A stretch of 64,000 nt of DNA, from the NCBI RefSeq assembly GCF_002812985.1, contig NZ_PGCP01000013.1:1-64000 (forward strand), given 5' to 3'. Positions 8,523 through 17,260 of this stretch are shown piece after piece (position 1 is the first letter of the stretch; each line of letters opens with the position of its first letter). Source of the stretch: Aeromonas lusitana (GTDB taxonomy: Bacteria > Pseudomonadota > Gammaproteobacteria > Enterobacterales > Aeromonadaceae). The notes beneath the pieces were generated by a model that worked only from the letters and a program-made list of their open reading frames with translations, was not told the DNA's origin and did no database searches. A program made the position numbers and the translations under genes.

Positions 8523-8798
8523 TCAATACTCGAGAAACTTCTCGCCGCAGCGCTCGCAGATCAGGTGCCGTACATGGGTGGTCTGATAGGCCAGGGTCGA
8601 GCCAAATGCCCAGTTGGTGATGGTGCTGGCACGAAAGGCTTGCCAGAAGGCCTTGCGTGGCTCCTTGGGCATGATGTCCTGGCTGTGGTTGCGGGGGACC
8701 AGCACCACCAGATGGCGGGTTCGCTCGCCGCACTGGTCGCAGCGGTGGATCTCGCTCTGCGGTTCTGTGTGCTGTTGATCTTTGCTCTGGGTGCTCAT
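8523..8798 (-). CDS. Small zinc-ribbon protein of unknown function
   Basis: 91 residues. Two CxxC knuckles, Cys20-Cys23 (CDQCG) and Cys81-Cys84 (CERCG), are separated by a 57-residue insert rich in aromatic and basic residues, as in a zinc ribbon. There is no signal peptide or membrane segment. ATG at 8798 is preceded by AAGGAG about 10 bases upstream, so the gene is probably translated. I do not recognise the family by name. The role could be nucleic-acid binding or a protein-protein adaptor, which is only a guess from the fold. Confidence 0.75.
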   Translation of the reverse strand: MSTQSKDQQHTEPQSEIHRCDQCGERTRHLVVLVPRNHSQDIMPKEPRKAFWQAFRASTITNWAFGSTLAYQTTHVRHLICERCGEKFLEY

Positions 8799-8866
8799 CT
8801 TGATCCGGGCTCCTTAACTGGTGGACGGACCCATCATATTCTTCCCCCCTTGGCGCTCCTAACGCT

Positions 8867-8895
8867 GATAAAAAGCCCTCCCCATGCGGGGGGCT
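8867..8895 (-). terminator. Terminator downstream of malI
   Basis: AGCCCTCCCC (8874-8883) pairs imperfectly with GGGGGGCT (8888-8895). On the minus strand the hairpin is followed by TTTTTATC. It is 100 bases past the malI stop and before the zinc-ribbon gene. Confidence 0.6.
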
Positions 8896-8994
8896 GGTTC
8901 ATCCGTTGTCACCCATGTGCGCTGACAGGCCGCAGATAACACTACCCGATGACGAAACCCGTTGTTGCGCGGCCGAACGGCTGTACACGGCGAC

Positions 8995-10044
8995 TTATGC
9001 CGACTCCCGCTTCTGCAGGCTGGGGGTGATGATATGGCGGTTGGGGGCGAGCTCGGGCTGCTGCATGCGAGTCAGCAGGCGGCGGGCGGCCTGGCGGCCA
9101 ATCTCCCGGGCCGGGGAGTCGACGAAGGTGAGGGCGGGGAAGGTGAGTTCGGCCTCGGCGATGTCGTCAAAGCCGAGCAGGGCCACCTGCTGGCCTATGT
9201 AGTTGTCCTTGCCCACGGTGCGCCCGCTCGCCTCCACCCCGTAGATACCGCCGAGGGCCACCTCGGGATAGTGGCAGAGGATGGCGGTCACCTTGGGATG
9301 CTGGTGCAGCAGCTGGGCTATGGTGTCGGCGGCGCTGCGCTGGGTGCGATCGCACTCCAGCACCCACTCGGGTTTGAACGGCAATCCGTATTGCAGCAGG
9401 CTGGCGCAGTAGCCGCCGATCCGCTCGGCCCGGGTGAGGGAGTCTGCCCGCCCGCCCACGTAGGCGATATGGCGATGGCCCTGCTCGATGAGGTAGGTGG
9501 CGGCCTGCTTGGCGGCGTGGGTGTTGTCCGGGCCGATAAAGTCCACGTCGTCGCGGTAGTAGGAGCGGGCGGCGCACACCACGGGCAGCTGGGAGTCGAG
9601 CAGGGTCTGCAGCGTCTTGGCGGCGGCGCCGCGCACCGGGTTGAAGATGATGCCGGCCACCCCCTGGCGCGACAGGGACTGTATGCTCTGCTGCAACCGC
9701 TCCGGGCTGTGGCCGCACTGGGTCAGAAACAGCAGATAACCCTGCTGCTCCAGCACCTCGCTCACCCCGGCGGTCACCTCGGTATAGAAGGGATCCGTGA
9801 TGTCCCGCAGGATCAGCCCCACCAGGTTGGAGTGCTGGCTGCGCAGGTTGGCGGCAGCGCTGTTGGGCACATAATCGAGTTGGCTGATGGCCTGCTGCAC
9901 CCGCTCTGCGGTAGCCGGGGAGATGCGCCCCTTGCCCCGCAGCACCATGGAGACTGTGGTGACCGAGACCCCCGCCAGCTGGGCCACGTCGGTGATCTTG
10001 GCATTCTTGGATGGCAGCGGTTTGAGCGACATAGGCGAGCGCAT
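8995..10044 (-). CDS. malI: LacI-family repressor MalI
   Basis: 349 residues. The N-terminal helix-turn-helix is KITDVAQLAGVSVTTVSMVLRGKGRIS (about 16-42), followed by a periplasmic-binding-like sensor domain. The stretch SLTRAERIGGYCASLLQYGL and the following WVLEC match E. coli MalI closely. MalI represses malX-malY and its own gene. The gene is divergent from malX, and the shared 268-base gap contains a perfect MalI-type operator at 10192-10209. The start may be 10044 or 10032 (MSLKPLPSKN), and neither has a clear ribosome site. The natural inducer of MalI is not known to me. Confidence 0.9.
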   Translation of the reverse strand: MRSPMSLKPLPSKNAKITDVAQLAGVSVTTVSMVLRGKGRISPATAERVQQAISQLDYVPNSAAANLRSQHSNLVGLILRDITDPFYTEVTAGVSEVLEQQGYLLFLTQCGHSPERLQQSIQSLSRQGVAGIIFNPVRGAAAKTLQTLLDSQLPVVCAARSYYRDDVDFIGPDNTHAAKQAATYLIEQGHRHIAYVGGRADSLTRAERIGGYCASLLQYGLPFKPEWVLECDRTQRSAADTIAQLLHQHPKVTAILCHYPEVALGGIYGVEASGRTVGKDNYIGQQVALLGFDDIAEAELTFPALTFVDSPAREIGRQAARRLLTRMQQPELAPNRHIITPSLQKRESA

Positions 10045-10093
10045 GGGACGATAGGAGAGCCGAGAGGCACAGCATACCCCCGGAGGGAGAGGA

Positions 10094-10107
10094 GTAAAAC
10101 GTTACAG
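10094..10107. promoter_or_regulatory. malI: Putative second MalI operator near malI
   Basis: GTAAAACGTTACAG, an imperfect version of the palindrome at 10192-10209, is centred between 10100 and 10101, exactly 100 bp from the centre of the strong site. It lies about 50 bases upstream of the malI start, suiting autorepression. Confidence 0.55.
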
Positions 10108-10191
10108 CACGCGGGGAGGGATCTGCCTCACAGATCTGGTGACGGTGGTGTTTTTGGCGGTGAAATTGTGATCTTGTCGCGGATTTTGAGT

Positions 10192-10209
10192 TGATAAAAC
10201 GTTTTATCA
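10192..10209. promoter_or_regulatory. malX: MalI operator
   Basis: TGATAAAACGTTTTATCA is a perfect 18-base palindrome and contains the MalI operator core known from E. coli (GATAAAACGTTTTATC). It lies about 105 bases upstream of the malX start. Confidence 0.88.
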
Positions 10210-10312
10210 TTCGCGAAACCTGATGCGATCCCTCTTTCTCTGTCCAGCGCTGCTGACGGATAAGAGAAGGGGAGGCACAGGACCTGACCTTCACTTCACA
10301 AGGATTAGACAG

Positions 10313-11884
10313 ATGGCCAAGTCCCCCGCCAAATCCACGATCTGGGAGTTCCTGCAGAGCCTCGGCAAGACCTTTATGCTGCCGGTCGCCCTGCTCGCCT
10401 TCTCCGGTATCCTGCTCGGTGTCGGCAGCTCACTCACCAGCGATGCGGTGAAGCAGAGTATGCCCTTCCTCGATCACACCGTGCTGCAACTGCTGTTCCT
10501 CTGGATGACCAAGGTGGGGCTGGTGGCCTTCATCTACCTGCCGGTGATGTTCTCAGTCGCCATTCCCCTCGGCCTCGCCCGTGAAGAGAAGGGGGTGGCG
10601 GCCTTCGCCGGTTTCGTTGGCTACGCGGCCCTGAACCTCTCCATCAACTTCTATCTGACGGTGGCGAACGTCATCGGTGACGCGGCGGCAGAGAAGGCCT
10701 ACGGGGTGAAATCCATCCTCGGTATCAGCTCCATCGATACCGGGATCCTGGGGGCCATCATAGTCGGGGTCATAGTCGCCAAGCTCCACGCCCGCTTCTA
10801 CACCTACAAGATGCCAGATGCCCTGGCCTTCTTCGGCGGTGCCCGCTTCGTGCCCATCATCACCGCCATCGTGCTGGGGGTGGTCGGTCTGGTGGTGCCC
10901 CTGGTCTGGCCCTGGTTTGCCGCCGGCATCAACGGCATCGGCGCCGTCATCTCCCACGCCGGCCCCTTCGGCCCCTTCCTGTTCGGTACCGGTGAACGCT
11001 TGCTGCTGCCCCTTGGCCTGCACCACATCCTGGTGGCGCTCATCCGCTTCACCGAGGCCGGTGGCACCCAGCTGGTCTGTGGCAACGAGGTGAGCGGGGC
11101 GCTCAACATCTTCTACTCCGAGCTCTCCTGCGCCGATACCACCCAGTTCTCGGTGTCGGCCACCTCCTTCCTCTCTCAGGGCAAGATGCCGGCCTTCCTC
11201 GGCGGCTTGCCGGGCGCGGCCCTCGCCATGTATCACTGCGCCCGTCCGGAGAATCGCGGCAAGATCAAGGCGCTGCTGGTCTCCGGGGTGGTCGCCTGCG
11301 TCATCGGTGGCATCACTGAGCCGCTCGAGTTCCTGTTCCTGTTCGTGGCCCCCGTGCTCTACGTCATCCACGCCATCCTGACCGGCCTTGGCTTCATGAC
11401 CATGGGGCTGCTCGGGGTCACCATAGGCAATACCGACGGCAACCTCATCGATTTCCTGGTGTTCGGCGTGCTGCAAGGCACCGCCACCAAGTGGTACCTG
11501 GTGCCGGTGGTGGCCGCCATCTGGTTTGCCATCTACTACGGGGTGTTCCGCTTCGCCATCGTGCGCTTTAACCTCAAAACCCCGGGTCGCGAAATTGAGA
11601 GCAACGACGCGCCGCAAGCGGCCGGCAAGAAGGCGGGCAGCAGCGGTTACAACGGCGAGATCATCCTCAATGCCCTGGGGGGCGCCGACAACATACTGGC
11701 GCTGGATAACTGCATCACCCGGCTGCGGATGTCGGTGCAGGACATGAGCCGGGTCGATGACAAGCTGCTCAAGGCCAACGGCGCCATCGGGGTGATCAAG
11801 CTCGACGAGCACAACCTGCAGGTGGTGATAGGGCCCCAGGTCCATCTGGTGAAAAACCAGCTGCAGAGCCTGATGGGCGCCTGA
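10313..11884 (+). CDS. malX: PTS maltose/glucose-type permease MalX (EIIC-EIIB)
   Basis: 523 residues, close to the 530 of E. coli MalX. EIIC spans about 1-410 with about ten membrane segments (FMLPVALLAFSGILLGVG and GEREL-type loop GTGERLLLPLGLHH). EIIB is C-terminal, with LDNCITRLR placing the phospho-Cys near 467. There is no EIIA, so it needs a partner such as glucose EIIA (Crr). Start ATG at 10313 has AAGGA at 10300-10304, giving an 8-base gap; the longer frame from 10223 has no such support. It is controlled by MalI and followed by malY, as in E. coli. Confidence 0.93.
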   Translation: MAKSPAKSTIWEFLQSLGKTFMLPVALLAFSGILLGVGSSLTSDAVKQSMPFLDHTVLQLLFLWMTKVGLVAFIYLPVMFSVAIPLGLAREEKGVAAFAGFVGYAALNLSINFYLTVANVIGDAAAEKAYGVKSILGISSIDTGILGAIIVGVIVAKLHARFYTYKMPDALAFFGGARFVPIITAIVLGVVGLVVPLVWPWFAAGINGIGAVISHAGPFGPFLFGTGERLLLPLGLHHILVALIRFTEAGGTQLVCGNEVSGALNIFYSELSCADTTQFSVSATSFLSQGKMPAFLGGLPGAALAMYHCARPENRGKIKALLVSGVVACVIGGITEPLEFLFLFVAPVLYVIHAILTGLGFMTMGLLGVTIGNTDGNLIDFLVFGVLQGTATKWYLVPVVAAIWFAIYYGVFRFAIVRFNLKTPGREIESNDAPQAAGKKAGSSGYNGEIILNALGGADNILALDNCITRLRMSVQDMSRVDDKLLKANGAIGVIKLDEHNLQVVIGPQVHLVKNQLQSLMGA

Positions 11885-11902
11885 GTGCGAACCAACAATC
11901 AC

Positions 11903-11928
11903 GACAGGGGGGCCGAGGCCCCCTTGTC
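11903..11928 (+). terminator. Hairpin between malX and malY
   Basis: GACAGGGGGGCC (11903-11914) and GGCCCCCTTGTC (11917-11928) pair with one mismatch and are followed by TCTTCCTTCT. It may end or attenuate the malX message, lowering malY expression. Confidence 0.6.
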
Positions 11929-11972
11929 TCTTCCTTCTGGTTATTCGCCGCATCGATGGAGAATCAAACCCC

Positions 11973-13169
11973 ATGCATCAGATTTATGACTTCGAGCGAG
12001 AGGTCGACCGCCACGGCACCTACTGCACCCAGTGGGACTATGTGGCGGACCGCTTCGGCCATGCCGATCTGCTCCCCTTTACCATCTCCGACATGGATCT
12101 CGAGACTGCTCCCTGCATTCGCGCGGCCCTGGCCAAACGGCTGGAGCACGGGGTCTTTGGCTACAGCCGCTGGAATCACGACGACTTCAAGGGGGCCATC
12201 TGCAATTGGTTTGCCCGCCGCTATGGCGCCGAACTGGACGCAGATACTCTGGTCTACGGCCCCTCGGTCATCTATATCATCGCCCAGCTGATCAGACTCT
12301 GGTCCACCCCGGGCGAGGGGGTGCTGGTACACACTCCGGCCTACGACGCCTTCGGCAATATGCTCGGCGCCAACGACCGCGTGCTGCTCTCCTGTCCGCT
12401 GGTAAAGCGGGAGGGGAACTATCACATCGACTGGGACGGCTTCGAGCGTCTGGCGGCCCGCCCGGATTGCAGCGTTCTGCTGCTCTGTAACCCCCACAAC
12501 CCCACGGGCCGGGTCTGGACGGGGGACGAACTCTCTCGCATGGCCGCCATCTGCCAGCGCCATGGAGTGAGGGTCATCTCGGATGATATCCACATGGACA
12601 TGAGCTTCGCCCCCTACACACCCTGGAGCGAGGTGGCCATGGACTATGGCTGGGCGCTGGTGAGTTCGGGCTCCAAGTCTTTCAACATTCCGGCCCTCGG
12701 CGGTGCCTACGCCTTTATTCCAGATGCAGCGGCGCGCGCCGATTACTTGCGCCGCCTCAAGGCCGCCCACGGCCTCTCATCTCCCCCCATACTCGGGGTG
12801 CTGGCCCATATCAGCGCCTATCACGACGGCGATGCCTGGCTGGACGCCCTGAAAATCCACCTGCACGACAACTTGAGCCGGGTGGCCAATCGGCTCAACG
12901 GCGCTTTCCCCGCCATCGACTATCGGGTGCCCGAAGGCACCTATCTCGTCTGGATTGATCTCAGCGGACTTGGTATCGACACGGCAGAGAAGATGGACGC
13001 CCTGCAAACCCTGCTGGTGGAAAAATACCGTGTCGCCATCATGCGTGGCGACACCTATGGCCCCGAGGGGCGCGGCTTTATCCGCCTCAACGTCGGCTGC
13101 TCGCGCAAGAAGCTCGACAAGGGACTGGATGCCCTGATTGGTGCGCTCACCGATCTGCTGGGGAATTGA
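11973..13169 (+). CDS. malY: PLP-dependent cystathionine beta-lyase MalY
   Basis: 398 residues, fold-type I aminotransferase class (E. coli MalY 390). Visible features: the substrate-loop TISDMD near 38-42, CNPHNPTGR (172-180) with the PLP-stacking region, SDDIHMD (203-209) with the cofactor Asp, and SSGSKSFNIP with Lys235 as the Schiff-base lysine. MalY has C-S lyase activity and in E. coli binds and inhibits MalT, activator of the maltose regulon. TGGAGA lies about 10 bases before ATG 11973. Second gene of the malX operon. Confidence 0.92.
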   Translation: MHQIYDFEREVDRHGTYCTQWDYVADRFGHADLLPFTISDMDLETAPCIRAALAKRLEHGVFGYSRWNHDDFKGAICNWFARRYGAELDADTLVYGPSVIYIIAQLIRLWSTPGEGVLVHTPAYDAFGNMLGANDRVLLSCPLVKREGNYHIDWDGFERLAARPDCSVLLLCNPHNPTGRVWTGDELSRMAAICQRHGVRVISDDIHMDMSFAPYTPWSEVAMDYGWALVSSGSKSFNIPALGGAYAFIPDAAARADYLRRLKAAHGLSSPPILGVLAHISAYHDGDAWLDALKIHLHDNLSRVANRLNGAFPAIDYRVPEGTYLVWIDLSGLGIDTAEKMDALQTLLVEKYRVAIMRGDTYGPEGRGFIRLNVGCSRKKLDKGLDALIGALTDLLGN

Positions 13170-13188
13170 TGGCGCGTTGACAACCTGC

Positions 13189-13208
13189 GGGCCGCCTAGG
13201 GGCGGCCC
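13189..13208. terminator. Convergent terminator between malY and membrane protein gene
   Basis: GGGCCGCC (13189-13196) and GGCGGCCC (13201-13208) form an 8-bp stem with loop TAGG. The hairpin covers the stop codon of the minus-strand gene and follows malY by 19 bases. The T run is weak (TCTTCGTTT). Confidence 0.55.
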
Positions 13209-13993
13209 TCTTCGTTTGGAGTAGAGGGCTTGGCGCGATAGCGGGTCTGCTCTATTTGATCGAAGCGCAGGATCAGGGTATCGCCCTCCTTGAGGTGGTA
13301 GGCGCAGTGGGAGCCGTTGCAGGCGATGCGGATATGGGGCTCATCCCCGAGCAGGAGCGACTGGCTATGGGCCTCACTCTCTGGCCAGTTGCCTTGCTCT
13401 AGGCGGGCGATCTGGCTGCGAGCCAGCTCTTTACCCATGGGCTTGGTGTATTCGGATGCCCAGATAACCAGCAGGGGAGGAAGAATAAAAAGTGCAAATT
13501 TTAAGTAAGTGTTTTTTAGCCAAATCAAGCAATTAAAGGTAAAGGGGGCCGGATAGTTGTGAGCGATTTTTCCTCCCTTCAGCACTATGGGGAGCAGAAC
13601 AAAAAAGCGAATAACCCACCAAGAGAGTGCCAGTCGCCACTTCACTTTGAAAAAGAAAAATGTGAGTACGGCAAATAGCCCTCCAACTGTCATCGCCAGA
13701 GGAAGTACATAAGGTAAGAACAGTTTGAGCAGCAGGTAAAACCCATGAAAGAGAGTCACATCCGCTGGTTGAGAGAATTCGGTATCTTCGAGTCCGAACT
13801 GGCTCAGATAGCCGTGGTAGTAACGCATTCCCACAAAGTACACAGCCGCTGTCAACAGGGGGATGAGTGCGCACAGGATGCCGACGAAACTCAGCATTCC
13901 TCCTTTTTCCTCATCCTCATGTTTGGTTGCCCGTAACTCTTGCAGATGCTTTTTAAGCCATTTTCGCTTCAGGGCTGTTAAATCTTGCGCCAT
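13196..13993 (-). CDS. Uncharacterised multi-pass membrane protein
   Basis: 265 residues; I do not recognise the family. A charged cytosolic N-terminus (KRKWLKKHLQELRATKHEDEEKG, about 9-31) is followed by membrane segments near 33-55, 83-113, 118-140 and 162-178. A soluble C-terminal domain of about 80 residues contains Cys-Gly-Ser-His-Cys (IACNGSHCAYHLKEGD). The tail HIRIACNGSHCAYHLKEGDTL looks like a small beta domain. GGGAAGC sits just upstream of ATG 13993. The 3' end shares a hairpin with malY. No function can be proposed from context. Confidence 0.7.
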   Translation of the reverse strand: MAQDLTALKRKWLKKHLQELRATKHEDEEKGGMLSFVGILCALIPLLTAAVYFVGMRYYHGYLSQFGLEDTEFSQPADVTLFHGFYLLLKLFLPYVLPLAMTVGGLFAVLTFFFFKVKWRLALSWWVIRFFVLLPIVLKGGKIAHNYPAPFTFNCLIWLKNTYLKFALFILPPLLVIWASEYTKPMGKELARSQIARLEQGNWPESEAHSQSLLLGDEPHIRIACNGSHCAYHLKEGDTLILRFDQIEQTRYRAKPSTPNEEGRP

Positions 13994-14102
13994 TGCTTCC
14001 CGTCCCTCTTAGCCCGAAGTTCACCGGGTCATCTCCATATTGCCGCAGATTCCAGTTCCAGCCTCAGCCATATCGCGTTGGCTGGCGGATATGTAAGGTC
14101 GT

Positions 14103-14393
14103 TTACCTGGGCTCCTGGGTGCGAAACAGCACCTTGCCGCAGGCGAGACAGGTGTGGCGATAGCGATGATCCGGCCAGCCGGTTTGGGGATGGCCAACAA
14201 CCTTGTCCGAGCCGCAGGCGCAGCAGCGGGCACCCAGCTCATCCCCGGTGGCGCAATCCGGGTGGGCATCCAGGTATTCGGCGCGGTTGGGCAGACGCAA
14301 CCAGTCGGGGTTGGCGTGGCGCTTGTCCCAGAAGCGCATGGCATAGAAGGTGCCTCCCATGGCGATCAAGCCGAGCAACAACATAAGGTCCAT
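14103..14393 (-). CDS. Small membrane-anchored zinc-ribbon protein
   Basis: 96 residues. One N-terminal hydrophobic helix (MDLMLLLGLIAMGGTFYAM) is followed by a soluble part with Cys57, Cys58, Cys60 (RCCACGSDK) and Cys82, Cys85 (CLACGK), which form a zinc-ribbon pattern at the C-terminus. CGGAGT lies 7 bases before ATG 14393, supporting this start. It lies 109 bases from the membrane protein gene at 13196-13993 on the same strand, and could be transcribed before it. Function unknown. Confidence 0.7.
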   Translation of the reverse strand: MDLMLLLGLIAMGGTFYAMRFWDKRHANPDWLRLPNRAEYLDAHPDCATGDELGARCCACGSDKVVGHPQTGWPDHRYRHTCLACGKVLFRTQEPR

Positions 14394-14621
14394 TTATGAC
14401 TCCGAGGGAAAAGGCGTGGCGCCTGTGGGCCTATCTTAACGAGTCGACGCAGAATGCAGCCATCCCTACTTGGGTCAATCCCATTGCCTTGAGTACGCTC
14501 GTGGCTTAGTCAAAACGGTAAGGAAAAGAGGGGCAAGAGGTACCAGAACCTGGCTCTGGGGCCTGCTGCCGAGGGCTCGGTGGTTGGGCTATCAGATGGG
14601 GGATGCGCCGAGATATCGACT
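14394..14621. other. Intergenic region
   Basis: About 230 bases between the zinc-ribbon gene and the terminator of the second PTS permease. It must contain the promoter of the zinc-ribbon gene; no specific site is recognised. Confidence 0.35.
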
Positions 14622-14648
14622 AAAAAGGGGCCCCAGGGGCCCCTTTTA
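14622..14648. terminator. Bidirectional terminator after second PTS permease
   Basis: AAAAGGGGCCCC (14623-14634) and GGGGCCCCTTTT (14636-14647) form a perfect 12-bp stem around a single A, with T tracts on both strands. It lies 34 bases past the permease stop. Confidence 0.88.
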
Positions 14649-14681
14649 ATCTCAACGAGTTATCGCAATCTCATGGGTTTA

Positions 14682-16574
14682 TCAGGCCACCTTGTTGCTG
14701 GCCGCCTGGGTACGGGCCAGTAATCCATCTGGATTATGGATAGCATCCCGCGTCTTGACATCGATTATCTCGATATTGGCGAAGCGCTCCTTGTTCTTGA
14801 TGGCCACGTCGTGGGCCAGGATGACGCAGCGGGCGTTGGCCACGTCCTTTGCCGTGATGCGGTTGATGATGCCGTTGGCGCCCTGGGTCTCCACTTTGAG
14901 CTTGATCCCCGCCTTGGCCGCCGCCTTTTGCAGGCTCTTGGCGGCGAGGAAGGTGTGGGCCACGCCGGAGGGGCAGGCGGTGATGGCGAGCACGTCAGCT
15001 TCTCCTTCCGCTTCGATGGCCTGGTAGTCGGTATCGGCAACGGTCACCTCATCTTCTTCGGTGACCGGTTTTTTCAGCAGGTTGACGACAAGGGCCGTGG
15101 TGAGGGCGCCGAGCACAGTGCCCAGGATATAGCCCATCTTGCCCTCCACCACCGGCAGCACTATCCAGCCGCCCCAGGGGGCGTGGTTGATGCTGTGCAT
15201 CATAAAGCCCGTGATGTTGCCGACTATGCCGCCCGCGACTATGGCCGGGATGACCCGCACCGGATCGGCGGCGGCGAACGGGATGGCCCCTTCGCTGATG
15301 CCGATCATGCCCATGATGGCGGCCGCCTTGCCCGCTTCACGCTCTTCCTTCTTGTAGCGCTTGGGGGAGAGCAGAGTCGCCAGCGCCATGCCGAGCGGCG
15401 GTACGCAGATGGCGATGCCGACGCCCCCCATCAGCCAGGGTTGGGTATTGACCTGGGTCTGGGCGAACAGGGTGGCGACCTTGTTGACCGGACCGCCCAT
15501 GTCAAACGCCGTCATGCCACCCAGGATGGCGCCGAGCATCACCTTGCCGGAGCCCGCCATGCTGGAGAGCCAATGGTTCATCCCCTCCATCATGGCGGCG
15601 ATGGGCGCCCCTATGACCCACATGACGATTCCGCACACCAGGAAGGTGCCAATCAGCGGATAGATGAAGATGGAGCCGAGCGAACTCATGGAGTCCGGCA
15701 GTTTTATGCGCTTGAGCTGATTGACGATAAGCCCGGCGATAAAGCCCACCAGGATGGCGCCGAGAAAACCGGTATGAAACTGCTGCACCGCAATCCAGGA
15801 GCCGATCATGCCGGGGGCCAGGCCGGGTTTGTCCGCCATGGAGTAGGCGATGTAGCCGCCGAGTACGGCGGTAAACAGGGTCAGCCCCGCTATCCCCATG
15901 TCAGCCATGTCTTTCAGGAAGCCCGCCTCGGGCACGGCCCCCTTGCCGCTCAGCATGACTGAGAGCGATAGCAGCACGCCCCCCGCGACGATAAAGGGGA
16001 TCATGTGGGAGGTGCCAAACAGCAGGTGCTGCTTGAGGGTATTGAGCTGGGCCTTGATGCTGCGATCCTGGGGTTCGGGGGCACTCTGGGGCGCCCGACT
16101 CGCTTGTGTGGGGGTCGCCTTGGCGCTGCCCGTGGCCGAGAGCAGTGACAACACCTCGGCCTTGCTGGTGGCCGCCTGCATGCGGGGGATGAAATGGGGC
16201 TCAAGCAGCTTGGTGGAGAGCTCGGCCAGCACCTCGATATGGTGGTTCGCGGCGCCGGTGGGGGAGGCAATCATGAAGAACAGGCGGGAGGGCAAGCCAT
16301 CCTCGGCGCCAAAATCGATCCCCTGGCGGCTGATGCCGATGACGATGGCGGGGGCTGTCACCGCCTCGCTCTTGGCGTGGGGCAGGGCGACACCCTGCTC
16401 GAATCCTGTGTTACCGAGATTCTCTCGTGCCCAGAGATCGCGTACGAAAGCATCCTGATCGCTGATTTTACCGCGGTTCTTGAGCTGAGTGGCCAGTTCG
16501 ACAAACAGGGTCTGCTTGTCGGTGGCGGCAAGATCGAGGCAGATCAGTCCTTCATCTATCAACGAGGTGAGCAT
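14682..16574 (-). CDS. PTS fructose/mannose-type permease, EIIA-EIIC-EIIB
   Basis: 630 residues. EIIA (about 1-150) has GVALPHAKS with phospho-His66 and is nearly identical in motif to the paralogue at 4012-5919. EIIC follows (about 190-500; GGMTAFDMGGPVNK, IGISEGAIPFA). EIIB is at the C-terminus (about 525-625), with ITACPSGVAHTF placing phospho-Cys near 534. The order A-C-B thus differs from the A-B-C of the other copy. Start 16574 is chosen because AGGAG lies about 7 bases upstream and MLTSLIDEGL begins the EIIA domain; the frame is open further upstream without EIIA homology. With manA and an AraC regulator nearby, mannose import is a reasonable inference. Confidence 0.92.
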   Translation of the reverse strand: MLTSLIDEGLICLDLAATDKQTLFVELATQLKNRGKISDQDAFVRDLWARENLGNTGFEQGVALPHAKSEAVTAPAIVIGISRQGIDFGAEDGLPSRLFFMIASPTGAANHHIEVLAELSTKLLEPHFIPRMQAATSKAEVLSLLSATGSAKATPTQASRAPQSAPEPQDRSIKAQLNTLKQHLLFGTSHMIPFIVAGGVLLSLSVMLSGKGAVPEAGFLKDMADMGIAGLTLFTAVLGGYIAYSMADKPGLAPGMIGSWIAVQQFHTGFLGAILVGFIAGLIVNQLKRIKLPDSMSSLGSIFIYPLIGTFLVCGIVMWVIGAPIAAMMEGMNHWLSSMAGSGKVMLGAILGGMTAFDMGGPVNKVATLFAQTQVNTQPWLMGGVGIAICVPPLGMALATLLSPKRYKKEEREAGKAAAIMGMIGISEGAIPFAAADPVRVIPAIVAGGIVGNITGFMMHSINHAPWGGWIVLPVVEGKMGYILGTVLGALTTALVVNLLKKPVTEEDEVTVADTDYQAIEAEGEADVLAITACPSGVAHTFLAAKSLQKAAAKAGIKLKVETQGANGIINRITAKDVANARCVILAHDVAIKNKERFANIEIIDVKTRDAIHNPDGLLARTQAASNKVA

Positions 16575-17260
16575 ATGTGTCTCCTGGCTTCGGCGAGCCC
16601 TGGTGATGGTTGGATGGAGCAAACGATTGACCCCGCTATTGTTTCGCCCAACCCCTCTGACCGAAATCGGAGATATGTGCCCTTTACTGGAGTTTTGTGT
16701 CGACGCCCCCGGCCTGTGACCCTGCTCGCATTTTGTCTGGCATGAGACTAAGTGCTGACATCTTATAAAATCACTTTATAAACAATCGCTTGTGATTGTC
16801 TTCAGAGAGGGAACCTACATTACCGTGTTAGGTGGTGGGTGCTGTCTGGGAGGACGATATGGAGATTTGTGCGCCTTGACCCTCGCTTAAAATGTGAGCC
16901 AGCTGGCAAAGAGGGGGAGATTGACCGCTTGCTGTTGCCGAGGGGCGTCCGGGATCCTCGAGAATAGAAAAATGCATAATCCAGGCGACCCGTTTTTATG
17001 CAGGACCTTGTCGGTGAGTATAGTTTCAATTAATTGAAAATTAACCACTATTTTATATTTAAAGGCCTTGAGTTAGCTGGCCGTAGTGTGTTTTATGGGG
17101 CTGGCAAGCTCATTTAGGACCATTTTTTAGATTGGATTGTGCATAACCAATCGTTTATTTCGTTGGGGATTTTCAAGCGATCTGGTGTCCAATCAGCAAG
17201 CAGGTTGGCCAAACAGTGCCGTCAGCCAGTGTGTAACCCGAGATGTAAGGAGACATCCTG
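16575..17260. other. Long intergenic region upstream of second PTS permease
   Basis: About 690 bases. It holds the conserved PTS element at 16685-16725 and, downstream of it, AT-rich sequence (16760-17200) that must include the promoter of the small gene at 17261. Small open frames here lack ribosome sites. No RNA gene is recognised. Confidence 0.4.
16685..16725 (-). promoter_or_regulatory. Putative CRP site and conserved PTS upstream element (copy 2)
   Basis: ACTGGAGTTTTGTG at 16686-16699 and TGTGACCC at 16715-16722 match copy 1 (6065 and 6094) with the same 29-base offset. TGTGA-CCCTGC-TCGCA at 16715-16730 fits the CRP consensus TGTGA-N6-TCACA with one mismatch in the second half. It lies 110-155 bases upstream of the permease start. 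Confidence 0.5.
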
